Source: Desarmillaria ectypa
Taxonomy: Eukaryota; Basidiomycota; Agaricomycetes; Agaricales; Physalacriaceae
DNA: 64,000 nt
Direction of reading: 5' to 3'
NCBI GenBank assembly: GCA_030407005.1
Contig: JAUDYN010000005.1
Span: 1,860,001-1,924,000 of the forward strand
Below, piece by piece: positions 36,081 through 46,673 of the stretch. Each line of letters opens with the position of its first letter. Position 1 is the first letter of the stretch. The notes beneath the pieces are model-generated. The model did not search any database. It saw only the letters and a program-made list of their open reading frames with translations, and was not told the origin of the DNA. The position numbers were made by a program, and so were the translations under genes.

Positions 36081-37588
36081 ATGTCGACTCCCTCTGGTTA
36101 TAGCCGTCAATCGACGCGGGCCGATGCTCCAGCTGAGCACTCGTTTTCACTGGAACGCCACGGCCGAAAGTGGGCATTCCTGCACGTCAAAAGTCGGTCA
36201 ACGACCTCTTCTGCGCCTGTCTTCCATGATAACGCGACTATTTCTGGTCGAGTTGAAGTAGATTTAGTTAAACCTGAAACTTTCAAGGGGATATCCATCG
36301 CAGTGCGTTCCTTCGAGTCACAATGTCCGGAAACCGACGAGCTTCGTGCTTAGATCCACGCAGGGACTACGGCCGTCGGTCAAGAAGAGGCTGTTTTCTT
36401 GCAGCTAAGTCAAAATTTGTGGTCTCCGCCTAACAGATCATCAACTGTTTTGAATGGAAAATATTCATGGCCTTTCGAACTCACACTACCATCCCAAGTC
36501 TCCGTAACAGAGTCGAAAGCACACGTGGGGACGTACTACTTACCCCCTAATTTTTCCGAGCGAGCAAGTCCTGTCTACATCGATTATAAATTCGTTGTGA
36601 CGTTTCGGAGGGGTAGGTTTAAGCCTAATCAAACGTCTGTCAATGTCCCTATGGAAATTGATCTTTGCTAAGACTGAAATGATCGTAGGCTTTCGCCGTA
36701 CTTTGCTTACGTTCCTTTGCGTTTTGCTCAGTCTCCTTCACCGCTTCGACAGCTGGCTTTGATAGAAGGTTCGCCGCTACCAGGTCCCAATATTGATCCC
36801 GAGGGTTGGCAGACATTAGAGCCGATCAAAGTATCCGGAGTTTTGTTTCACACCAAAAGGGTCGAAGTAGGATGTACAGTGCGTGCTTGATGAAAGGGGC
36901 CCAAGAATTCTCATTCAGTGTCCATAGCTGTCCATTGCAAAACCGGTAAGACGGGTTGATTATAGTGCATGAACTCATTCTCATGGTGGTCATAGCTCAG
37001 CTACGCAGTTAGATCACCGATCCCACTTCTGATAACATTCGAATGCAACGACGGACAAGCGCTTGACCTTCTGGCCAATCCAAAAGCAACGAGACTATTT
37101 CTGGTCCGATCAATTGCGACGGGCGCCAACGCTCCGGATGAAGATACTCCAAAGCGCAGCAATAATTTATTTCTAGAGGGCGTAGCTCAGGCGGTCTTTT
37201 GGCCCTCTTCGGTTCCAGGTTCAACTGAAGGAACGAGGTCTCTGCAAGGAGAGCTAAATCTCAAATCTTCGTTGAAACCTACTTTCGTATTCCCAAGAAT
37301 TAGTATCAGTGTAAGCATCGTGCCATGTTTACTTCTGTGCCTGACCATGATTTACAGTACTCATTGGATCTGCTTCCGTTTGAGCCACCAGGTTTCAGTC
37401 CCTCGAGCAAAGAAGGCGATATATTATTGTCCCAAAGGGTGGAAATTGTCACCAGGTCAGCACCTGGGGTGATAACGCGGTCTTATGCACCGCCAGGCTA
37501 TGAGGGTCCCAACGGCGGAGACCATAACAGAGCGATTGGATTCTTGGAGAACGGCAATCAGCGCTTTTACCACCACCATGGGTTTTGA
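36081..37588 (+). CDS. Alpha-arrestin-like protein copy C with PPxY motif
   Basis: This is the third member of the cluster, read as intact. The ATG at 36081 gives MSTPSGYSRQSTRADAPAEH, then WAFLHVKSRSTTSSAPVFHD, ISGRVEVDLVKPETFKGISIA joined over an intron to IHAGTTAVGQEEAVFLQLSQ, YSWPFELTLPSQVSV, YYLPPNFSERASPVYIDYKF, YVPLRFAQSPSPLRQLALIEG, LPGPNIDPEGWQTLEPIKVSG, LSYAVRSPIPLLITFE and LQGELNLKSSLKPTFVFPR. The tail contains YAPPGYEGP, a PPxY motif, and ends FYHHHGF. It is diverged from copy B throughout, so the duplication is not very recent. The stop lies 38 bp from the convergent methyltransferase stop. Confidence 0.78.
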
Positions 37589-37626
37589 CATACTATCAAG
37601 ACCGTTCATGCACATACCAGAATCTT

Positions 37627-39394
37627 CTAAGAGTCGTGCATGATCATTAACAATAAGGACTCAAAGTATTCGTCCCCCTTTGGAGTATCAGTTCCCAATG
37701 CTCCTACTCCGGCTAGAAGATCATGGTCGTTTGGGGGTATTTGCCAAACAAATGAGTTATGTCGTCGTTGGGCGACAAAAATGAAAGTTGTCTCTTCAAA
37801 AGAAGAGCCTAGGCGCTGCCAGGACTGATCTTTCTCCGAGTTAGGCAATATGCGTCGTGAGAGCACGGGCTGGAAAGAAAAGTATAAACCAAATGCGCTC
37901 CAAAAGGGTGCCTCCTTCTCTAGACTTCGAATTTTGTACGATATGATGAGGAATGGTGACGAAGAAACCACAGACGGGGAGGTGAGGTGAATGAGAGTTC
38001 GTAGCAACGGGGCTAGCAGCTCGGGAAAATAGACCTTGGAATAAATTAGAGTGGATTCGGTGTCATGATGTAGGGAAATTCAGAATTGGATGTGGGATCT
38101 CGTCCTGATGCTGCTCTGGCGCTGTCGCATGGGGCGATAGCAATTGAGTTGGTCGATCCAGGTCATTCCGGCCTGTTCGTCCTAGTTAGGACTAGCGTAA
38201 GCGCTGCTAATTCCTGAAGCCTCCTGGTGCAAACGTTGTGCCACGCGTCTCGACGGTCAGCTGTGGTGCCTAGCCTTCGTGACTGTTATTTGTTTCTAGG
38301 TAAAAGGGACACTTTGATAGAAAGGAGAGCACCAAGGGGGAGAAAGACGAAACCTGTGACGGAATGCCAGAGCAATACTTGAAATACAGTTAATTTTGTC
38401 GCGCACTTTATTGCGGGGATGATGATCAGATAAGGAATAGTCAAGGCGTGGCAGCAATGTGGCTCGAATCAAGCACAATTCTCATGCAGCAAGCTTTTCG
38501 CGCAGAAATATCGAAGCGATAAGCTACGGTTAGTCAGTGTACCGAGCACACTTGGACCTCCGCACGTAATCTGGGAAACCCTTGTTACACAAGACCTTAA
38601 CGTCAATGCAGCCCGCGACAAGATTGGATATGTCAGGGCCACGACAGCGAGCTTGATTCTAGTAGCATGGATTAAAGTTGCAAGGAATGGCAACCGTGAA
38701 CTGACACCCGGCTGGGGTCAAGAGGTTCGAAGCCGACGACATCCAATTCTGAATTTCCCTATTAGCAGGCACTCACCAGATCACTGCAAATGATATGGGA
38801 CAGCTTTCGATTAGGGAAGAATTCAGATGCAATATCTGAAACATGTTGAACATTTCCCCAAGCCAGTGGACGCACAAAGACGATCCCCTTCAATTCACTG
38901 CGCAGATTCTCCTCGAGTAGAGGGCAAACCTATTTCTGGTTGAGATGCAGCCAAACTGTATAGGATCCACCCCACCTCAGGCAAATCAGTGGATACGATG
39001 ATGTCCTTGCCGCTGGTCAGTGAACAGCTTAGACTGTGGGCAATAATTCCGGTGCCAGAGCCCAGCTCCACGATGGTATATAGCGACGAATCTTGGTTTT
39101 CAAGGAAAGGGGGATCAAACTCCCATGTTGGTGGAGGATCTACATAGAGCAGCAATGCATAGGCCGCTTCCCTATGCGATCAACGCGTCCCAAAGTCAAA
39201 TCCAATTTATATCAGATGATTAGCAGGTTGAACTCTATACCGTACCAGACTCTGCCTGCAATACCGTATCGGGCTATCGCCTCGCGCTGGGCATTCGGCC
39301 CAAAGAGATCCTGGTCGCCCGGCTGCAACTGCAAACCCAGCAAGTCCACGGAAGGCTTGATGTCGAGGTCCTGAGGAAAGTTGGGATTCACCAT
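37627..39394 (-). CDS. Family-16 (Rossmann) methyltransferase with transposon-split intron
   Basis: This is an AdoMet-dependent methyltransferase of the type that modifies protein lysines (methyltransferase family 16); target unknown. Exon 1 from the ATG at 39394 reads MVNPNFPQDLDIKPSVDLLG and ends AGRVW, joining EAAYALLLYVDPPPTWEFDPP. The AdoMet motif I is IVELGSGTGIIAHSL, then IIVSTDLPE joins VCPLLEENLRSELKGIVFVRP and LAWGNVQ. HIICSDL, then a 742-nt intron, joins VYFPELLAPLLRTLIHL, followed by LIISYKIRSLEKEAPFWSAFG with the stop at 37627. The huge intron (38035-38776) is explained by the element at 38073-38759; without it the intron would be 53 nt, normal here. Confidence 0.82.
38073..38093 (+). 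repeat. Left terminal inverted repeat of the intronic element
   Basis: A 21-base terminus beginning GGGAAATTCAG, perfectly complementary to 38739-38759 and preceded by TA. Confidence 0.85.
38739..38759 (-). repeat. Right terminal inverted repeat of the intronic element
   Basis: The exact inverted copy of 38073-38093, followed by TA at 38760-38761. Confidence 0.85.
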
Positions 39395-39570
39395 GAAAGC
39401 GTTTGTTGTTCATTGTTTGATCTGGATACGACCGGTTGAATGTAGCATGTGATTCTTGCTTTACTCTGCGCGAACCGGGGAATGTCAACGCCGTAGAACG
39501 GTCACTTATTTAAACGGTAACAAAAGTCTGTTCTTCTTCCTTTACCACTTCCTGGTCCTCCTGATTTTTC

Positions 39571-40881
39571 ATGTCCGTCCAGTCCAAGCCCATAAAATTA
39601 TCGCCCTTTGGCGCTGCACTGGCAGGAGCACTAGGAGGATGCTTCAGTACGGCGTGAGTTCTTGTGTACTTTATCATCGGGTGCAGCCACTAATGCACTG
39701 GCAGTGTTGTATATCCTTTGGATGTGTAGGTTTCCCGCTACGTTGAGTCTTAACGTCTCTCACTGTTCCCCAATAGGGCCAAGACACGCATACAGGCTCT
39801 GCCGAAGGGCAAGTCCAAGAATGACCAGTCGATGATAGGCGTTCTGCTGCACATACTCAAAAAGGAGGGGGTATTGGGACTTTACAGAGGTTTCGCCGCA
39901 ACGATGCTGAATACGTTCTCTATGCGTGTGTAGTTCGTTTCTCCTCACCGTTTGCAGCTAATGCGCCCACAGAATACGCCTATTTCTTCTTTTACTCCAT
40001 GGTTCGAACCTCGTATATGAACCGACTTGCAAAAAGGCTTCCCCGAGGATCCAAGGCGCCTCAAATCGGCACCGTTATGGAGTTGGTCCTCGGTGCTATT
40101 GCCGGCGCCCTTGCGCAAATCTTCACCATCCCTGTCTCAGTCATCGCAACACGGCAGCAGGTCGGTCTGACAAAGAGGCAAAGTCCTGTTTCATCATCGA
40201 CAGCTTTGTCAGAACCACCCGAAGACGACTCGTTTTTCGGCGTCGCTCGCGAGATTGTCGAAGAGGAAGGCATTGGTGGCCTGTGGCTCGGAATCAAGCC
40301 TGGCTTGATCCTCACAGTCAATCCTGCCATCACCTATGGCGCATTTGAACGAGTCAAGAGCATCGTCGTCCTGGCCAAGGGCACGGCCTCTATGTCACCA
40401 GGACTGTCATTCATTGTTGGCGCGCTCAGCAAGACCCTCGCAACTATCGTACGTTTATCTCTTGCAATTGCCTGACAGTCTCCTCATTCAACGCCCCTAT
40501 AGGTGACCTACCCTTATATCATGGCCAAGGTCCGGATACAAGCCCGGAGTGCAGATGCTGAGGATGCTGCGTTGAAACACCACGAAATTCCTCATTCTCA
40601 CGAGTATCACCACAAGCAACACAAACATCCTGGCGCTGTTGACATACTACTACGGGTTTGGCAGAAAGAAGGGTTCGTTGGATGGTACCAGGTATATCAT
40701 GGTTTAAATTTATCCCGGATACGACGCTGACGAATGATGTTAGGGTATGCAAGCGCAAATTACGAAGGCCGTCTTATCCCAGGCCCTTCTTTTCATGTCA
40801 AAAGACCAGTTTGAGAAATACACCTTTGTGCTAATGCTGGTATGGAACCGCATCACCGCTGCTATCTCAAATATTGCATAA
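39571..40881 (+). CDS. Peroxisomal-type adenine nucleotide carrier (mitochondrial carrier family)
   Basis: This is a six-helix carrier of the SLC25 superfamily. The ATG at 39571 reads MSVQSKPIKLSPFGAALAGA, then TNALAVLYPLDV joins AKTRIQALPKGK across an intron, forming the first signature PLDVAKTRIQ. KKEGVLGLYRGFAATMLNTFS and EYAYFFFYSMVRTSY follow. Repeat 2 has the degenerate IPVSVIATRQQ with EEEGIGGLWLGIKPGLILTVNPAITYGAFER. Repeat 3 has TYPYIMAKVRIQAR and KEGFVGWYQGMQAQITKAVLSQALLF. The TYPYxxAKxR third signature, lacking the usual acid, is typical of the peroxisomal ATP carriers (ANT1/PMP34/PMP47 group), which supply ATP for fatty-acid activation. A His-rich insert (HSHEYHHKQHKHP) lies in repeat 3. 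Five introns; stop at 40881. Confidence 0.85.
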
Positions 40882-41021
40882 TCTGTAGACTACTTTATTG
40901 TAACATATTGTATTATACATATACTCGGTACTACTTGCTTAGCTGGACTTAGGCATGCGCACAAATTGATCACCTGTGACTAACTTTGACAACCACCACC
41001 ATGTTCTACAATTGATGCATC

Positions 41022-43010
41022 ATGTCTGCTCTGTCTTCATCTCGCGTAAGGACGACGGTCCCTACGACGCCAACAACATCACGAGTCGTGAGCACACATG
41101 CCACCCAAGCCTCCCCACACTATTCCACCACTCGACGACACTCTCTATATGGCGTAGAAGACAGAGTTATCATCGATCCTGGTTCTCGGATATGGAAAGT
41201 TGGCTTCAGCGGGGAAGGAAGGCCTCGGGAAGTTCTTTATGCTGGTGGAAAGTCGGGTAGAGCGCTCTGGGAACTTGAGCGCGCAGTAAACCCAGCGGAC
41301 AGAGCGGAGGAGAACAAGCTGTTATCCATTAACCTTGAACGATGCCTGAGATCTGTTTTCCATGAGTACGTTCGTGTTCACCCCTTCATTATCTTTGTAT
41401 TAAAGTCGTACAGCTCTCTGTTGACGGATCCGAAGGCACGAAAAGTCATACTGGTCGAACATCCCCTTCTCCCGCTGTACATTAAGGATATCATTGCGCA
41501 GATTTTGTTCGATAATCTTCAGGTTCGACCCAGCCTTACATGATATTGAAGGTCGCTGAATATTTCGCGCAGGTTCCTTCAATTTCTTTTGCATCAAGTC
41601 ATCTTCTTTCCCTCTTCACTGTAGGCCGTATCACAGGACTAGTTATCGACTGTGGACATTTGGAATCAGTAGCGCTACCGGTGAGTGACTTTCTGTCAAT
41701 GTATGTGGTACCTTTCATGATTTCGGAGTAGATTTTTGCCGCCAGGCCAATGTTCCCGCAACTTCGTGCGTCACCACTAGCAGGCGCACGGTTATCATCG
41801 CACTTGCGTGCTCTCATACTCCTTTTTGGAACGTATCTACCTCCACCCACGACTCTCAGTGCCTCTGCCAACATTCCCGCATCCAGTCGTGCCACCCGTG
41901 TGCCCCAAGAAGTCCTAACTGATGCCGTCATCGAGGAGATAAAAACTCGATGCTGCTTTGTAGGAGAAGCCTTAGGGATGGCCGATGAGGGTCAGGAAGC
42001 TACGCCCATAGGCGAGCCGTCGTCGGATATTGACATTCCTCCCAGCGACACCACAGAGTCCGACTTTTCTTTCACCGGCGGAGAAAGCGCGTCATCACAA
42101 GTCGATTCAGACTTTTCTGTCGTGTCCACTCCCCGCGCACCAATGTCGGACGATAGGCCATACAACGGAGAAAATTACTTGCAGGTTCTTGCAGCCATGT
42201 ACAAACGAACCTCCACCGCTACGGACTTGACGATGCGCGTCATTCCGCCCGTTTCGCAACAGACCGGTACGGGACATGGCACCCTGATGATACCCGGGTG
42301 GATTCGTGAAAGGACAGCGGAAGTTCTCTTCGAAGGAGGCGACGTGGACGAAAGTAGCATTGCAGAAACTATCCTTGATTCTCTATTAAAGGCAACTTCT
42401 CTGTTCCACTTCATTCTCTTTTCATTCTGACCATGTAAATTTATAACAGGTACCCGTTGACTTGCGAAAAACACTGGCATCGTCTATTCTGGTCGTAGGT
42501 GGCACGTCTATGCTCCCAGGGTTTATCCCAAGGCTACACAGTGAAATATTGCGCGCCCTTGCCCCGCTACCACTATCAACCAGGCAGCCTATTCGACCTG
42601 ATAGGCCGTTACCACCTCAGTATGACCGTTACGCAGCTTTGAGACCATTGACATCGCACTTTGCCATTCTCAACAACCCTTCTCCTTCTCAAACCGCCCA
42701 AATGTCGGCGAGAGCAAGATCGAATGCTGGAAGAGCACCCGCGTTCACGCCTGCCACTATGGCTTGGGTTGGAGGTTCTTTAGCTGGCTCGCTCAAGACC
42801 GGTGGACTTGAACTAACCAGGGAAAGATGGGACGAAGCTGCTTCTGGCCATGATGAGGATATGAATGCGGATACTTCAATGTCCGTGGGGCGCAGTGGTA
42901 TTCTTCCGGATTGGACACGAATACCGTTATCACAAGGTGCCCCACCTGCGTCTTTAGCAGTTCATAGTGCGACCCATGCATCCCCATCTCAAGCACGAGT
43001 CAGTGTGTGA
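41022..43010 (+). CDS. Actin-related protein Arp10-like (dynactin pointed-end complex)
   Basis: This is a divergent actin-fold protein. The ATG at 41022 opens a Ser/Thr-rich leader, then VEDRVIIDPGSRIWKVGFSGEGRPRE, an Arp10-like version of the first phosphate loop. LLTDPKARKVILVEHPLLPLYIKDIIAQILF, VPSISFASSHLLSLFTVGRITGLVIDCGH, VIEEIKTRCCFVGEA, GTLMIPGWIRERTAEVLFEGG and DLRKTLASSILVVGGTSMLPGFIPRL follow the order of actin subdomains. The middle carries an acidic Ser-rich insert (SDIDIPPSDTTESDFS) and the C-terminus has FTPATMAWVGGSLAGSLK. These fit Arp10, which with p62 and Arp1 forms the dynactin end complex used by dynein, but another divergent Arp cannot be excluded. Four or five introns. 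Confidence 0.75.
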
Positions 43011-43238
43011 TATGATGCTAAGATATATCGTACTTCTGCATCAATGACGAGAGATATTATTCATGCCAACGAAAGATATTGAGTTCTATGAACTCGGGAA
43101 GATGGTCCACCCAGGAGAACCGAACGAAGAAATGGGTAAAATGTATGTAGAAACCGAGGAAAATACGATGTAAACGAAGTCAAGTGAGTGGTAAGTGCTA
43201 AGGTCGAAGGTGAAATAAATTTAAGATGAGTAACCGTA

Positions 43239-45547
43239 TCATGAATAGTCTTCAAGTATTCGAAGTGTGATTTTACTACTCTTCACGTAGGACATCACCC
43301 AGCGCCACTCGTTGGGCGTGGATATCAATTTCATATCCATATCAGGGATTGATGAAAGGGAGCTCGACCGGTTACGAGCACCAGTCGAGGTGAAATCATC
43401 GTCAGTCACGACAATTGCCAAAGCGAAGAAATCAGAGAGCCTGATGTTTTCCTGCTTGATGAACTTATCGCGTACACGACGTCGAACGTCGCCGAGGGGG
43501 ACGTCACGGGTGCCACGGAAGACGACAATGGATCCATTATAAGCAGCTTTAACAGTGATTGGGGCAGTGGGTGACATCGGGATGTCAGTGGTCATGCCTG
43601 AGAGCGCAGTGGCCGCACTTGCCGACGTTACTGTAGAGAACATGGACACTGTTGGAGAAGGGGGTAGCACGGGCCGTGCGGTCATGGGAACATCTAGCGT
43701 CGTGATATTATCATAGTTATCGTCCGCTTCGGAAGGCATAATGAAATCTATAGATTCAAGTGACTGGGTGCCAGAAGAATGGTATCCAATTGTACCATGT
43801 GAGCGACTGCCACCGTAGCTGCGGGAAATAAGAGAGTCAGGACGTTGGAAGGCATCTGAAGATTGACGTGAGTGTGTAGTGCAGTGATGTAGTGTGATCG
43901 TACCACGGAAATAAATGTCGAGCAGATCTCCTTCAGGATCCGACCATACGTCTCCCTCAGACAGAGCTGAAGTGGGCCGGTTATGATATGGATGCCTTGT
44001 GATGGTGGCACTAGAGGTAGGTCGGGGTATCGTGGACCGAGGAATGACAGCGTCTGCAGAGCTATCGGTCATGAACGTAGCAAAGCTGGCGATAGATAAT
44101 CTTGATCTTCGGAACGCGTCCTCGGGAGAGGGCGGCATGGTTAAACCAATACCATCAATGATAGAGGCGCCAGACATCATCGTTTGCCATGATTCTCGGC
44201 TAGCACGGTTTCCTGAAGATACTACAGTTAGCCAAGGCCAATGAAAGCCAGGTAAATATCGCACTTGGTTGATCCCCGTTGAGATTGAGCTCTTCCATGC
44301 CCCGAGTGAAATCCTTTGGTACTCCAATGACCTGCACACTGCGACGACTTTTTCGCTCCAAGGCTGACCGGTGTGTCGGAGAGGAAACAGTAGAGTTCCC
44401 TCGATAATCGGATTTACTGGAGATCTCTCGATCCTCAGGCAGGGCCTCCAGATATGAGGAGACCTGATCCTGAGAGATTTGAGGATTATGACCAAATGAC
44501 ACAGACGTCTCTTCAGCGATAGAAGGAGCAGATTGGAAGGAGCCTGAACTTCTTGACGACGCAGCCGTTATCGTAGAGGCAGAGTCGGATGATACTGAGC
44601 TTGCCCGCCTCCGCCTTTCGACAACGATTGGAGGGGACAAAGTAGCAACTGAGGTTCTGCTGATGGAGGCACCATATTTGAAGTTCTGGATGGAAGCGTT
44701 AATGGAAGGTGTAGATGACTTCTTCGAGATACTGTCCATAGACCGCCTGGAAGACCTGTCTATTGATGGTAATGACGCGTTGGAAAAATAGCTTGAAAGA
44801 ATGCTATTTGCCTTCGACGACCGCTTCGAACGGGTTTGTTTCTCCATCTTCTGGGCGAGATCATAATCTCTACGCCAAAGACCGAAGAAATCAGTGACGA
44901 TTCGCTCACTTCTGAGGTCTAGCAGCAGCACAGGTACGCCCTCTCTGAAAAGTGCTTCGGCGAACGCCTGGATTTCAGCAGAGCGCTGGTCAATAGTGGC
45001 CTGGCTCGCACGAAAGACGGTTCCCTTCTTGGTTAACTTGGGGATCAGTTCATGAATATCTTGAGCAACCGAGTGAGGATCGGGGCCTGGTGGTAAAGAC
45101 TCCCAAGAGGACGCCATGTCCTGTTTATAGAAGCCATCCTTCTTTACCCCTTTGCCGGCCAAAAGGCGTTGACGCTTCGCCCTTGCTAGAATACGATACT
45201 GTTCTTCAACGCAATCTTGAAACCAAAGCCAGTCCTCCCACCGCCGCCAGATGTCATACTCAGAGTTGGACCCATCAGATGAGATAGAAGAGCGGTCACC
45301 ACGAGTAATCGGACAGATGCGCATTCCAAAACTGTAGCTCCCGCCTGTGCCCCATGAGTCGATGAACAGTACAAATTCATACAAACCACCAACCTTGCTT
45401 AGTTGGGGTGAGCATTTCTACAGAAAATCGAGCTGGGGGTTGTCGATATACCGCCCTCTTGTAGTTCTATAAGCGTTTAGGTCAACTTTTGCGGATAGAA
45501 TAGCGCGAAAGAGATATTTACGTCGGTGGGGGATGGTCCGTGCTCAT
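43239..45547 (-). CDS. PX and PB1 domain protein (polarity / NADPH-oxidase-scaffold type)
   Basis: The N-terminal part resembles a PX phosphoinositide-binding domain: GGLYEFVLFIDSWGTGG, DIWRRWEDWLWFQDCVEEQYR and EIQAFAEALFREGVPVLLLDLRS. A long Ser-rich middle with many phospho-type sites follows. The C-terminus has a PB1-like fold: ITVKAAYNGSIVVFRG, DVPLGDVRRRVRDKF, FALAIVVTDDDF and EWRWVMSYVKSSKITLRILED. PX plus PB1 is seen in scaffolds such as Bem1, but I see no SH3 domain, so orthology is not claimed. The first exon is unsettled: the ATG at 45547 (MSTDHPPPT) can join ARFSVEMLTPTKQ, which then needs a one-base shift to enter GGLYEF, or a very short intron. The stop is at 43239; one intron lies near 44230. 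Confidence 0.68.
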
Positions 45548-46673
45548 TCCCAATACCACCCTAGGGAATCTATCGTCAGCACACATTCATGACCAAGAAT
45601 AGGCTTCCAGCTCACAAAGTGATTTGCGTCGAGCATGTTTGCTGGATATTAATATCTAACAGGCGCAGAAATGTTTGGCAGGTGAAGAAGTGGCGAAAGA
45701 GAGATCTTCACGTTTGCCCCGGTGCGTATTCCAGCTGATAACCGCAAGCACACGGAAGGCTTATCGGTAGTAATAGGTCCCAAAGCGTCAAATATCGCGA
45801 GATTGAGGGCGACCCAAGATGGCAGGGAAAGGAGAGAGGGAAGAAGGAGAATCCTTTCCTGCAAAAAATGGGGCGCAACAATGGAACAAGACAAAAGAGC
45901 GCGACCGGTGAGTCCCAGACATTTGGGCATAATCCTTATTGTTAGTGACAGAGAGGGACATCCTGACCTGTCGACCCTGCCTAATTGGTCCGAACCGGTT
46001 CATATCTGTGATGACTCATCCGATCACTTTCCCTTCTTGGACAGTTCCATCGAGGTCCGTGTGCTTGATAGGTTTTGACCTCAACGGCTTTTGACCATTT
46101 TCTCTAGGATCTTATCATCCAACGGTAAGCTGGGAATCTTGAGTAGTTCTATCATTAATCATAGCTTTCCCCACCTCCGGACGCCTCTCTGTCCCTCGCT
46201 TACCGTAATTTCAACTTTAATAATAATAAAAAAAGAGGCGACGAGGCCCGAGAGTTCGTAGTTTTCCCTTAACGTCACCTGGTGGCCATGTTCTCATCGT
46301 AACGACCGCGTTAACAACTTTTTTTTTTGTTTTTCCGATACCGTGATTCGTGAAGCAAAAGCAAAAGCTTCCAATTGTATTTCAATTTTCAAAGCACCGG
46401 GCCGCGTGCCTGAAATTTCACTTTGGCTGAAGTTCTGTATCGACTTATTATTATTATGTATCGACGCGCTCCCTTCGTGTCGATTCTAGTTCCGTTGCAC
46501 TCCACTCAGCAACTACGAATGTCCTGCCTCCTTGCTCTGAACCAGTTCGGCGCGTACCGTGATCAACTATGACGAACACTTTCCAACTCGTGTTCTCGCA
46601 TTCATTTTTCAGGCAGGTCACAAAGGTCACAACTTTCTTCTTTCTCATGTCAACTATTAATTCCCCTAGGACC
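45548..46673. other. Divergent promoter region, PX/PB1 gene and membrane protein gene
   Basis: About 1.1 kb between divergent starts. It has an AATAATAATAAAAAAAG stretch near 46217, a T-rich run near 46320 and frames (45722-46078 plus, 45649-45930 minus) that are mutual shadows without motifs. Confidence 0.5.

Larger units (their letters stand above)
38073..38759. mobile_element. 687-bp MITE-like element with 21-bp terminal inverted repeats and TA duplication
   Basis: The left end at 38073 starts GGGAAATTCAGAATTGG and runs 21 bases. The right end, 38739-38759, is its exact reverse complement. Both ends are flanked by TA (38071-38072 and 38760-38761), the target duplication expected of Tc1/mariner-type elements. 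Removing the element and one TA leaves a 53-nt intron with good GTGAGT and AG ends in the methyltransferase gene. No transposase-like frame is present inside, so it is a non-autonomous element. I found no second copy in the window. Confidence 0.85.

Noticed and set aside
38723..38733. GGTTCGAAGCC, a tRNA B-box-like string at the edge of the intronic element
   Set aside because: No matching A-box or cloverleaf could be drawn upstream, and the element ends in perfect inverted repeats like a DNA transposon, not a SINE.
45649..46078. Opposed frames in the PX/PB1 promoter region
   Set aside because: Mutual shadows with no motif.
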